Origin: Scedosporium boydii
Taxonomy: Eukaryota > Ascomycota > Sordariomycetes > Microascales > Microascaceae
Length of the DNA: 49,446 nt
Direction: 5' to 3'
NCBI GenBank assembly: GCA_002221725.1
Contig: NJFT01000274.1
Coordinates: 1 to 49,446, forward strand
Shown here: piece by piece, positions 9,982-20,582 of the stretch
How the letters are laid out: every line of letters starts with the position of its first letter
How positions within the stretch are numbered: position 1 is the first letter of the stretch
The notes under the pieces: model-generated
Databases searched by the model: none
The model's input: only the letters and a program-made list of their open reading frames with translations
Told to the model about the DNA's origin: nothing
Program-made: the position numbers and the translations under genes

Positions 9982-11815
9982 AAGGATCGAGCGGTTGGCC
10001 TTCTCCAAGGACGATGTGAACCGCTGGAGAGAAAGAGACGAGGCGCATGCGAATTGGCCAGTGGTTTACGTGCTTGATAATGATGCGCGGGATGAACAGG
10101 GCAGGAAGAACAAGAAGAGGAAGAAAACGAAGGAGGAGGAGGAGGAGGAGAATCTGAGAGACGTGTACGTAGGAGAGTCGCTCAACGCGGCGGGTCGGAT
10201 GCGCCAGCATCTCGAAACGGAGTCGAAGGCACATCTCAAGAACATCCGCGTCATTTTCGACGAGAGCTTTAACAAGTCGGTGTGCCTGGATTTAGAGTCT
10301 TATCTCATCAAGATGTTAGCTGGAGACGGTTCCAATCAGGTGCTCAACCGGAACAATGGCATCACCGACGCGAGGTACTACCAGCGCGAGATATATCGCG
10401 AGAGCTTTCGGAACATATTTCTCCAGCTCAAGGCGGACGGCATATTCACGCGAAGCATCCCCGAGATCGAAAATAGCAGCCTATTCAAGCTCTCGCCATT
10501 CAAAGCCCTCACAGAGGACCAAGCAAATTCGGTTGAGAACATAGTTAGGGGTCTGCTCGAGGATGTCGACGGAAATTCGGAGAGGACGACGGTGATTCAA
10601 GGCGATCCGGGTACTGGAAAGACGGTTGTGGCCATATATATCATTAAACTTCTCCTCGATATCCAGACTTTCAATCCCCTCGATGACTTGGATGCCGACG
10701 CCCGCTTCTCCGAATTCTTCACCATACCGATCCAGACGGCAATCAGGCGTCTCAAACGAATTGGTTTAGTCATCCCACAACAAGCGCTGCGAGCTTCAGT
10801 TCAGGGTGTCTTCAAGAAAACAAAAGGCCTGAACTCGGATATGGTCATAACTGCCTTCAACGTGGGCGAGGCAAAGGACAAGTTCGACCTGCTCCTAGTC
10901 GACGAGGCACATAGACTCAATCAACGCGCCAACCAAGTCACCGGAAAACTCAATCGAAAGTTCAAGGACAACAACGAGACTCTTTATGGCGTCGACGACA
11001 AGACCAAGACGCAGCTCGACTGGATCGAGACTCAGAGCCGACATAGAATTCTCTTCCTAGACACCAAGCAGGGCGTCCGCCCGGCCGACCTGCCCCACGC
11101 CGTGCTTACCAAGGTCGTGACCGACGCCCGTGCTTCAGGACGCCATTTCTTGCTCCGGACCCAGATGCGTGTGCAGGCCGGGTCCAACTTTGTCTCCCAT
11201 GTGCGGTGGATCCTAGATCCTCATCCCGGCGGGCGCCCACCGGATGGAGCTGGGAACCTGGGATCGTACGAGTTTGCTCTCTTTGACGACTTCAACCGTA
11301 TGCGTGCCGAAATTAGAGAGCGTGATGCGGAAGTGGGGCTCTCACGTCTCGTGGCTGGCTACGCGTGGGAGTGGCTCTCCAAAGAGATCGAGACGAAGGA
11401 TGGAAAGAAGGTGCGGAGGGCCTCGTTTGACATAGAAATTGAGGGGACGAAACTTTGCTGGAATGGCGAGAAGGCGGTGGACTGGATTTCGTCCCCCAAC
11501 GCCCTGGAGGAAGTGGGGTCGATACACACGGTCCAGGGCTACGATCTCAACTATGTCGGGGTCATTATTGGTCCTGACTTGCGGTTCGATCCCGTCAAGA
11601 AGCGGCTCTACGCGGTCCGCAAGTCGTACTTTGATAAGAAGGGCAAGGAGAACAATAATATGCTGGGGCGAAAAGTTTCGGATGACGACTTGCTTCTGTA
11701 CATCACTCAGATCTACGGTGTGCTCATGACGCGTGGTATTCGGGGGACATACGTGTATGCGTGCGATCCAGAGCTGAAGGAATATCTTAGGGGCCACATT
11801 CCCACCCGATTCTGA
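9956..11815 (+). CDS. GIY-YIG nuclease plus DUF2075 (Schlafen group 3-like) helicase
   Basis: 619 aa in one exon. The N-terminal GIY-YIG-type fold is seen as a VYVL strand at 37-40, the YVG strand at 71-73, Arg81/Arg83, Glu114 (metal-binding position) and Asn131. A Lys/Glu-rich insert (about 49-66) separates the two strands. The P-loop ATPase follows: Walker A G-D-P-G-T-G-K-T at 216-223, Walker B with DEAH at 316-319, a QMR motif near 403-405, and the H-T-V-Q-G-Y-D motif at 524-530 typical of DUF2075. The C-terminal TRGIRG segment (592-597) is also diagnostic. Proteins of this architecture are best known from bacteria, where a role in nucleic-acid conflict or repair is suspected but, to my knowledge, little tested. 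ATG 9956 is the first in frame and overlaps the MazG ORF. Intron absence in 1.9 kb and this arrangement suggest bacterial ancestry. Confidence 0.9.
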   Translation: MISFSASNRRIERLAFSKDDVNRWRERDEAHANWPVVYVLDNDARDEQGRKNKKRKKTKEEEEEENLRDVYVGESLNAAGRMRQHLETESKAHLKNIRVIFDESFNKSVCLDLESYLIKMLAGDGSNQVLNRNNGITDARYYQREIYRESFRNIFLQLKADGIFTRSIPEIENSSLFKLSPFKALTEDQANSVENIVRGLLEDVDGNSERTTVIQGDPGTGKTVVAIYIIKLLLDIQTFNPLDDLDADARFSEFFTIPIQTAIRRLKRIGLVIPQQALRASVQGVFKKTKGLNSDMVITAFNVGEAKDKFDLLLVDEAHRLNQRANQVTGKLNRKFKDNNETLYGVDDKTKTQLDWIETQSRHRILFLDTKQGVRPADLPHAVLTKVVTDARASGRHFLLRTQMRVQAGSNFVSHVRWILDPHPGGRPPDGAGNLGSYEFALFDDFNRMRAEIRERDAEVGLSRLVAGYAWEWLSKEIETKDGKKVRRASFDIEIEGTKLCWNGEKAVDWISSPNALEEVGSIHTVQGYDLNYVGVIIGPDLRFDPVKKRLYAVRKSYFDKKGKENNNMLGRKVSDDDLLLYITQIYGVLMTRGIRGTYVYACDPELKEYLRGHIPTRF

Positions 11816-11912
11816 TGTTGATATTTTACCGTCTGTATATTAGGTGTGTTCTGGTGGCGGAGAGAGATTTGTGAAATTGGAAACAGGGACGAATACCGGC
11901 GCGAGGGCAGCA

Positions 11913-13121
11913 ATGACACCAGCAGAGGTCGAGGAGGAAATGCGATGTCAATGCGTGGACCACTGGCGGCAAGAGTCCGAAGGCATCGACCTCGTGGAAA
12001 TGGCCCTCGAAGACCCGGACGCTGTCCAACGTTCCACCGGCCTTTCGGGCACTCTACTTGGGCGTGAGCCCTGGAGGAACGATGAATTTCGCTTCGCCGC
12101 GAAGCTGCTTGGGTATGGCGAAGATTTTCGGTACGGGGAACGACTTGTCGAACGGCATTCGCACGGGGCGCCCGACAGGGCCTTCATATCCCCCGAGATC
12201 TGCAAATTTTTCATTTGTGATCGACGCGTCCCGAAAGGCGAGACGACCGCCGGTGATTTGTACGCCGAGCAGTTGCGTCTCGAGGCTGAGAACGATCCAC
12301 TTGAGAGGGCGAGGGACGCGGTGAGGACGGAGAGTGACAAAATACTCAGGCACAGGGCCAGGCTGTTCCTTGTTGAGTTCGAGGCGGCTGCGGAGAGCGG
12401 CGAGGAAGCGAAGTCAGTGGAGATTTGGGAGCGCTTGAAGCCTAAGAGGCCACGTTGGGTCCAGGCATTAGCTGATGCCTGGACAGATTTTGGCTTCGTG
12501 TTCTACAAATCCAAGGAGGCTCGTGCCTGGCCCGATGCCTTGAAGAGGTGGATGCGCATTTTCAATGATATAGAAAGGACCGACAACTTTGGAGGCTACC
12601 GTACTTGCTATGATGGCCAAAAGGCTGTAACGGATGGGTTTCTTCTCAAGCATTGTATAGACGCCGTCTGGATCGAAGATGAACTGTCGGAAGCAGACCC
12701 ATCTTCGTTGCGATCGTAGGTCATCCCCTACCCCATCTCTAACGTAGTTTCCATGATCGTCTTGGAGATTTTGATGTTTTCTTCTCCCAGGAATTTTAAG
12801 GGCCGTCGGGAAGAAATTTCTACCACGAAGCCAGGCTTCTTGTCCAATACCTTTGTAGTCGTAACATCGGACTGCGTACCCTCCGAACTCGACCGTCGTG
12901 ACCCCCAGCCGATCGATGAATTCATCTACCCTGATGAAGAGACAGATGAGGAAACCCCCCCAATACGATGGGGCGCAGATAACGTAGAACCCGACCAAGT
13001 CCCTATCATGTTCGTATGGGCGTACGACGCAGATTGGGAACCGCCCTCCCCAGGAGCCACCTCTGACGAGGACGGATACGAGGGCCGTGTGAAGGTCCAA
13101 CTTCGATCTCTATGTTCTTAG
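11913..13121 (+). CDS. hypothetical protein downstream of DUF2075 gene
   Basis: I recognise no family. Two exons, 11913-12715 and 12791-13121, give 377 aa. The 75-nt intron has a GTAGGT donor, a CTCTAAC branch sequence and a CCCAG acceptor, and splicing bypasses an in-frame TAG at the donor. The product is charged, probably soluble, with no signal peptide or membrane segment; it has an Arg/Glu-rich helical middle and a strongly acidic C-terminal stretch (around 300-325) followed by a Trp-containing tail. It starts 97 nt after the DUF2075 stop on the same strand, so it may belong to that module or may simply be a neighbour. A 210-codon antisense frame (13100-12468) is less likely because it has no comparable splice evidence. 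The start could also lie upstream, as the frame is open back to 11844 without another ATG. Confidence 0.6.
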
Positions 13122-13625
13122 TTTTACTTAGCGAGGATGGAGGGAATATATGATATGAAGAGTCTTTGGCGCAAGGCGCAACGGCATCATGAGAAAGTTT
13201 GGATGTGTGAGGCTCAGTTTCTCAACAGATCGGAGCCTACCTCGTTTATCTAGCTTTCGTCTGGCACGTTGTCATTTACTTTTAATAGAGGGCTGATTAT
13301 GGGAACTCGTGATTGCGCGATTCATCTCATACATGCGTTCCTATCGGCACAGACGGGTCCCCGAGAAGTGGAGAAGCGGGAGTGTCTGACTTCGAAGCAA
13401 ATACGTCATTCCGAAGAGGTTTCCGGCACTTTCAACGGAGCACAGCGGCCGATGGGATTCTTCCGGGACTGGGGGATACGGTACGAATTTCACCCCGGCC
13501 CTCCGCCCCCGCCCCCCCGCCGTACCAGCGAGCAGCCGGGCGCTACCTAGATGCGTAAGAGCTCTTCAATCTCTCAAGATCCAGAGATATCATATCCCCA
13601 ATTACACGAACAGTGCTTGCCCCCG
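13122..13625. other. convergent gap, no gene seen
   Basis: Holds the 3' ends of the hypothetical gene and of the convergent Zn2Cys6 regulator. A C-rich tract lies at about 13492-13520. No repeat or RNA gene is visible. Confidence 0.5.
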
Positions 13626-16534
13626 CTACATATGATCCCCACCATCCAATCCCGCCAACAAGCTATTTATCCCATCCATATCCCCAATCTGAAAAGGAAA
13701 CCCCGGATCAACACCTCCGTTCCCCAATCCCAACGGGCCCCAACAATGATTCATAGCCATCAAAGCCTCAGCTCCATGCGTATGCATCGGCGCCGTCGTC
13801 AAGCCCGCATCCGTGGCATCCCCGACGCTCAAGCCCAGCGGCATAGCCGATACGGGCGGCGAAGAAGAAGAAGCAGTAGCGCCGGTGGTAGTAGCAGGGG
13901 GAATCTCGGCGCAGCGGGCCTTGGCGCGTTGGAGCACGCGCTGGAGCATCTTGGCCGCGTTGACGGCTACGACGCATTCGTCCATCGTTTCGAGGATTTC
14001 GATGGCCATGGAGACGAAGTCGAGGGTGGAGGTTGTGGAGGCGGAGGGGGGTTCTTGGGTTACGTAGACGAGGAGGATGGATGCGGCGAAGACGGTGTAG
14101 GTTGTGTTGTAGAACCAAGTGCGGAAAAAGTCGTGGTGCTGGTAGGTTTGGTAAATGGTTTCTATTGTCCGCTTCGCTGCGTCGAGACACTTTTGGATGA
14201 ATTCTGCGCATCGGGGAATCGAGGCCCGTTCGGCGAGGGACGACATGAGCAGGAAGGACCCAAACATGAGGATCCTCAAGTTGAAGTATCCTGTTTTCAA
14301 AAGGATTCAAATTAGCAAGTTGCCTGTTTGCACCTCTCCTCCATGCTCCTCCGCTCCAGGAGCTACGGGCAGAAAATTCGTACGAATTGTTAAAACCAGC
14401 CTCTGCCGTTTCATCCACTGAGCATCTCTCGCCCTCCTCAACGAGTTCGCCTCCGCCAGCGTCCTAGCCGGGCGAATCGCCTCGGGCAACGCATCCACCC
14501 ACGTCTCAAGCTCCGTCTCTGTCTGTTGGGCAAGAGCTACGGATTTGAGGAGAACCGTGTCGGCGAGGTAGATGTTGTGGCATATTGAACGCGTGATACG
14601 GGAGAAGTCAACCATGGCTTGGATGACGATACAGTTTGGAGGATCAAGATGCTCTGGCGAAGCCGAGGGAGAGGACGCCGGGTCGATAGGCTGGAACCGT
14701 GGGTAGTTGCGGTTGTGGTAGAGGTCAGAGCCGAGTGTGTCTGGACGGCCCATGGCGAAGGCCATTTCACTAAATAATCTGTCTGTGAGCAGGTTTGGTC
14801 CTAGGTGAATGTGGGCTAGACGGCGGCAAACTTACGTTTCAAGAGAGTAAAGGCCCCTTGCAAGGAAAGATCTCGTCAGTTGGGAGACGTTTAATCATCC
14901 TCACAGAATGTTATTTACTTACCACCATGTCCGAGATTCCGCGCGGAGCTGGGCCGAGTCCTTGTGGGTGTTGGGACCGGGTTCTCGGTTGATGCCCATA
15001 GCTAGGCTTGCTCTCACGGCGAGGCCGGTGTATAGATAGGACACTAGGATGGCCGATTGATATTAGATTAGTTCCCAAGTCCATACTCGCCGGACCATTT
15101 GACTTCACTCACGGTGCGGGTTGATCTCGTTTTGGCAAACCTTGGCCTACCTCATTCGTTAGTTCTGCCGGATTGCCTCGATCATTCAGCCAAGGCCTTA
15201 CCAAGAAGAAATAACACTGAACCATCTCCAAGTCGGTTACCATCCCAAGCCTATTCGCCATCCCCTTCGCCTCGTCAAAAAACCTCCTGCTCCATTCGAG
15301 GTTCGATATTCCCTCTAGTGGCTCTTCCTCCCTCGCGCCCACCAACGCCCCGAGAGACAACACGCTGTAATACAACGCCACGAAACTCCCCTTGTGCGCC
15401 GCTTCATCCGACCGGCCGCCCGCCCATAACGCCTCGCATCGTCGCATGAAAATCGGCTTGTCCAAAATGGGATGGATGTGATGTATCGTCGAGAAGAAGC
15501 CGTTTAGAAACACGCGATATTTCGCCGGATTCCCAGTATTAGTAAACGTAAACCCTGGAGAGTCCGCGGCGTTTCTTGTAGAGTTCTCGAATGGCGGAGA
15601 ATGTGGATGAGAAGAAGGCGGCGGCGAGAAGGCTGGGTTGTGAAGACTCGAGACGATAGCGCCGCCATCGCTACATGATGAATCTGGTTCAGAAGGGGGA
15701 GAAGAAGAAGAAGAAGGCACCAAAGGTAGCGCCCCCTCCGTGCGCTGAACCTGAAACAAAAGCGCAACGGATGAGGAACTGCCGTAGAATTCGACGTTGC
15801 GGGTATGTCGGTTCACCCCGGAGACTTCGTTCCTAGGCGTCTTGCGCGAGGGAAGCACAGAGGTGCTAGGGAGCATCAAGATGCGGTAGTCGTCGGACTT
15901 GAAGCCAGCCGCATCGTAGGCGCGTGGAGTGTGCGCGATACAGTCAAAGGGTCGTGGGAGGGAGATGGCGAGGGGAGTGTTGGGGTAGCAGGCTGATGCA
16001 GTGGCGGCTGCTTCGCGCTCGTGGACTTCGAGGGTGGCTGATAGGGTTTTCACTTGGTCTTCGAGACGACGGACGTAGCTGATATCAAAAGTTAAAAATC
16101 AATTGGAAATGTATTAAGATATGATGTGCGGCGAAGGTAGAAAGACGTACTCGAGCGTGTGTCGTTTCCAACCCATATCGGGGCCACTGTACACGCAGTC
16201 GACATTTTTGGCTGGCCAAGATCAGCAACATTGATCCATCACCTTTCTTTCTTTCTTCCCGCTTCACAACATCACACTTTTCCCCCATCCAAGTAATCCA
16301 AATGGCTGTAGCAACAACGAAATTACATGACGACTTACTCCGACAGTAAGAACAGGGGTACTGTTCATCGCACTTGTTCTTCTTCGCGCGACAAAGCTCA
16401 CAGGCCCTCGCAGCCCGTGGCCTCCTTGCCTTGTAAGCACGAGGTCTCTGTGTCGGTCCAGGTTGTTCCGCTGCCGCCAGTGGTGCTGCCGCTGGTGATG
16501 ATAATGGGCCCATGTTGGGTCCGGAGCTGTCCAT
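13626..16534 (-). CDS. Zn2Cys6 fungal-specific transcription factor
   Basis: Eight exons, 16534-16339, 16211-16151, 16078-15202, 15146-15113, 15043-14923, 14856-14836, 14769-14384 and 14290-13626, give 786 aa. All introns are GT-AG (55-127 nt), and the frame closes exactly through a 34-nt and a 21-nt micro-exon. The binuclear zinc cluster is Cys45-x2-Cys48-x6-Cys55-x5-Cys61-x2-Cys64-x6-Cys71, with the last cysteine supplied by exon 2. A short coiled-coil-like dimerisation segment follows. The middle region carries the fungal_trans signature: a His-His-Ile-His-Pro-Ile-Leu-Asp motif, then the Trp-Trp-Gly-Leu-Tyr-Ser-Leu-Glu and Gly-Arg-Pro-Asp motifs. It is a nuclear activator or repressor of unknown regulon. 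No cofactor or target is evident; nearest neighbours are the unknown gene at 11913 and the LysM protein. Confidence 0.93.
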
Positions 16535-17419
16535 TTCTCGTGCGATGCGGAGGAACACCGAGTAAGCAGGGACGGGATTTCCGGGTGGGGGAGGGGAATA
16601 GGGATGAGGAAGGGGGGTAAGTTTAATATAGAGAATTAGAGATCGGCCTGCGCTGCGGAGATACCGCGTGGATCTACACCATTCAAGAGGCAAGAGGGGT
16701 TCGCAGGGGTCCCGGGAGAAGGCCAAGGACAAGGACAAGAACCTCATTGTTGGACGGAGAGTGGAGCCGGTGGAGAGCATCCGATCGAATCTGGGGAAGT
16801 GCGGAGTTTGTCTTGATGGTCGCTAATCCGTTTGGGGAAGACATGCGGGGAAAACAGGGGTGGGATTTCCGATGGTTTGGGGTTTGGGGCGCTAATGGTT
16901 GCATGCGGCTCTTGGAGTCGGCAGGGGGCGTGGGAAGAAGAAGAAGAAAAGAAGAAGACTCATATGATAGAGCCGAGTTAGAGCGCGTCGAGACATGAAG
17001 CTGGCAGTGAAGGGTGGTTTCTCGGGAGGGCTTGGGGATCTATTAACGGCAATAGCAGTCTCCCATTTCCGTGCCGGCGAGGTCCAATAGAACAGTCAGA
17101 GCCAGCGAAGCCTGTTTCGGGATGGGAAGGAAATTCCTGGGCGGCCAAAGTTTCAGAGAATGCTGCGTTTAAGAGGATGGTGAGTTCGGCAGTGGCTGTT
17201 AGTTCACTCCGACTTATTCGGCGTCAACATAACCCTGAAGGCTCATCGACTGATGCGATTCGATACCGGAAATACGACTAGACTTTAACGATAAATAGAA
17301 TTCATGTTCGACAGTGACTGACGAGGCATGTTCTCTGGGCTCTCTTCCGCTCAACAATATCCTGAAACCTCGATGCGATCAAAGTTCATCAAGTCAAGTC
17401 AATTCCATACGAAAGAGTA
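16535..17419. other. gap upstream of the regulator, no gene seen
   Basis: Contains the promoter and leader of the Zn2Cys6 gene and the 3' flank of the LysM gene. A short AAG/GAA-rich microsatellite is near 16936-16962. No coding signal on either strand convinces. Confidence 0.5.
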
Positions 17420-19570
17420 TTACCAGTCTGGACCATTGGGAGACTGGAAGACGCTATATACATTCATTCGATCACTCCCGCCACATATATTTGCCCGAGG
17501 CTCACCGCTACAAGGGTAGTTACACTCGCTCTTATCAGCCGGAACCGCCCCATCCGACAAGCGCTTGCTGCACCAGCACTCGTTCTTCTTCGCGAGACCG
17601 AAGTACGTGTAATCATTGTCGATAACACAATGCTGATAGCACACAGCGACAGTCATCTCCGAGTCTGCTTTGAGCACTCCATCTACGAGTGCGGGTGCGC
17701 CGGCGGTATCGGGATAGCATCCCCATTCGTCGATCGCCCTGAGCAGGTCTCCCGTAGTATACACGCTGAAACTGTCTGTACCACCACAGATCACTCCCGC
17801 GTCGCCAACACAAGCCACAGAGCATTTACCCTCGTCGACTTTAACGGTGCCAAGGCCCAGCCTCGAGCCGCAGTAGCACGACGTGCCATTCGTCAGGCCC
17901 ATGTGGTTATGACCGTCCTTCAAGCAGTACCATTCACATACTTCCACCGTGGTGCGATTCGGGTGAGTGAAGTCTTTTGCTATGAGGATGGGCTTGCTCG
18001 AGTTCGCCATGCTGAAGCACCCTTCGTAGACGAGTTCCGATTTATATTGCCAGGTTTTTGCATCCCAGTCCCGAGTCGGAGCTGTGCAGTAGGCTGACCC
18101 GACAACAATCTTGGAGGAGCAGTCGTCGTACAATAGCGATGGGTTGATGGAACGGAAGAGGCCAGCGCTGATTTGCCGCGTTGCGAGCGACGCGCACGTA
18201 TCTCCCTTCTGGGCGACAACCCAGCGTCCACAATTTCTCGTTGTCTTCACGGCGACCGGGGCTCCCGCTGGTGGATCAATAATTGTGTCACTATACATGC
18301 TCTCGACGGAATTCGAATCCTCTTTGTCGCTCTTCTCTACATGCTGGCCTCCCGCCGGAGAAAGGCATATTGTGTTGCCGAGAGTGTATCTCGCCTCGCG
18401 GAAGTTCTCGCAGTCGAACGAAAGCCAAGGATTGTGCAGTAGGATATCATCGTATGACACACCAGTCTCGGCGGATATGTCGTGACACGTCGTATCTTCT
18501 CCCTTTACGAAGTGAGTAGTACACTGAAGAGGAAGGCAAACCCGAACACCCACCGCCACTTGAGAACAACCTCCAAGCTTTGGATTTCCAGCGTATAGCG
18601 TCGCGGAGGCTACGCTGAATTGCTGCGCGATGGAGTCGCAGGTGTCCCCTTGCACCGTGGTGTACGACACCTCGGAGAGGCAAAAGGGCTCTTCTTCTTC
18701 CTCAGTAACTGGAAAAGGTAGGGGCTGCGGGTTAGTTGGCTGGTTTTCCAGAGAGCATTTGTTGATGGCTGTAGTGAGTGCATGCTGGAAGAAGCCTTGG
18801 GAAGCGTAGACCGAGTAGGGACTTGACTGCATCATCCGAAGGCGATCGAGGTAGCAGTCAGAGCAGATCTCGGAAACAGGCATCATCTCCACATCTTCAT
18901 ATTCCCCGAACTCGCTGATAATCTCTGGAAAGAGTTGAGATTTCCTTCGGTTAGCGCATGACACACCTCATTACCTGAATGTCGCTTCTCCTTCGCCTTC
19001 AGACTCACCATTGCAGTATCGACCCGTCCCAGGGTCAGTATGGCACTGCTCTTCGAGGCCATACTTGATATACTCCCCAAGCATTTCCACTGGTGCCCCG
19101 TCATCCCACGAACGCCCCCCGCAGAATGCCTGCACACCGTCCGCCCATCGCCCGATGGACGCGTCGCAGCCCGGGTCGCAAACGGAGTCAGTCACGTCAA
19201 GATTTTCGAGGATTCCGTGATAAGCTGCATGTCTGAACTGCATCGTGCGATTGTCACACTCGACCGCCTTCAACAGGGCGTTTTGGCACGCCTCTGGGAG
19301 ATTTTGCGCCATCACCCAGTGAGGGTTATACACCTGATAACCCACGTACTGACGTTCTCCAACGGTCTTGTCCTCACCGGGTATCCACAGGAGTACCGAT
19401 GATGCGAGCGCCGGACGCAAGGAACATGAACTTGTTGACCCATTTTCAACGGCGGTTGTCTTGGAGTCATGGCCCGGAGTAGGGACCACCAAAACGCAGT
19501 GCAAGAAAAGAAAAAGAGAAAGAATAACCGTCCTTCGAGAGGCGACGGGATGGACTTGATGGGAGGCCAT
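17420..19570 (-). CDS. secreted LysM/WSC-domain protein
   Basis: Two exons, 19570-19009 and 18924-17420, joined across an 84-nt intron, encode 688 aa. The first ATG gives a signal peptide: short basic region, hydrophobic core at about 14-29, then Pro-Thr-Pro-Gly. A Cys-rich N-terminal region of unknown fold (about 60-260) is followed by three LysM modules (about 273-316, 324-375, 421-467, each with a G-D/E-T-C core) and two WSC modules (about 484-577 and 586-680, with Y-x-G-C-type starts, paired cysteines and I-C-G-G-x-D ends). LysM binds chitin oligomers and WSC binds wall glycans, so it probably acts at the cell wall or outside. It is divergent from a GH18 chitinase gene. Pairing of LysM genes with subgroup C chitinases is known in fungi (for example TAL6 in Trichoderma) and suggests co-regulation or protection of self chitin. 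Confidence 0.92.
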
Positions 19571-20582
19571 GGCCTTAGCTAAAAGGGAAAGTAAAGGGGA
19601 AAGAGTAAAAAGTCGATCCAGAGAGGCCAATACACGCAGTGTCTTGTTAATATACCGTAGGAGAAAGGGGTGTGTGCTGCCTGATAGGCAATGTGAGGAT
19701 ACTGGTTCTCGGCTTCAGAAGCAGCACATTCATCTCCAGAAGAAAGCCGTACGTCGTCCCATCACTCTGCCTACTTGCAGCTCAAATGCTGTGTGAGACT
19801 TGTCGTCTGTGGAACCCGTTACACCAGACGAGTCAATTGCGGTTCTGGCCCCAGAGTGAAACCAGGCGACGTACGAAGTACTCACTTTGTACCACTAGCA
19901 TTTTTTTTCCGTCCGATGCAGGTGATGGATCCTTGCACGGATGCAATTAAACTATGCCTGACTGGTCCTAACAAGCGGAGACGAGAACGGAATTCGTCCC
20001 ATTCAGATACTTCCGAAGATCCCCGGGCGGGTCCGGAGGGTCGGGATCTAACGAGCTTTGGGGGCTGTGCCCAAAGACTGCGCGATGAAGGCCGATGTTT
20101 GTCTTGGCGTTGCATCTTTTTTCGAGATTTTATCCCTGGTCCCATCCGTAAAGCTAACGGATTCAGTCTGTGCCTGGCCAGAGACAGGTTATGTTGCCAA
20201 CGCCAAGGTGCTAGCCTTGCTCTAGAACCAACACAGGGTAGCGATGTCCACCAGACCCCTTTCAGGGCTCCAGAATTCTCATTTAACGCAAGGCTTGGCC
20301 GTATTCGATGTATTGTACCTGCGACGCCGAAATAGAATTCGGAAGCGTACTGCTGCAATTGCCTCGAGTTCTTGGGCCCAAGAAGAGATGTCTAAGGACC
20401 AGATGCTCTTCTGTATGGCATTTCTTCTCTCGGCTGCTCCTTTTCCCGTCACGTTGCCCTTCCCCATTCTCGCTTCTCTCTTGAAGTTAGGTTAGACAAC
20501 TTCAACTCACCAGCTGTTATCTGCTCCCATTTGAGGATCTTCATTGGGGTGTCGCGGCCGCATCAGCGCCGGCAAAACCGCC
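19571..20582. promoter_or_regulatory. shared divergent promoter, LysM/chitinase pair
   Basis: This 1.0-kb gap lies between the two start codons. It holds an 11-bp copy of the recurrent motif, GTACGAAGTAC, at 19871-19881. Short frames inside it (for example 20358-19882 on the minus strand) lack support. Confidence 0.55.

Noticed and set aside
9956..11815. The P-loop protein as a transposon helicase (Helitron-like)
   Set aside because: The motif set matches DUF2075/Schlafen group 3 with a GIY-YIG domain, and there are no Rep motifs or transposon ends nearby.
12468..13100. 210-codon minus-strand frame opposite the hypothetical gene
   Set aside because: The plus strand has a better exon pair with a proper intron and branch point; the minus frame starts without an ATG context and has no domain.
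13551..14315. 254-codon plus-strand frame opposite the Zn2Cys6 gene
   Set aside because: Shadow of exon 8 of the regulator; composition-driven Gly/Arg runs.
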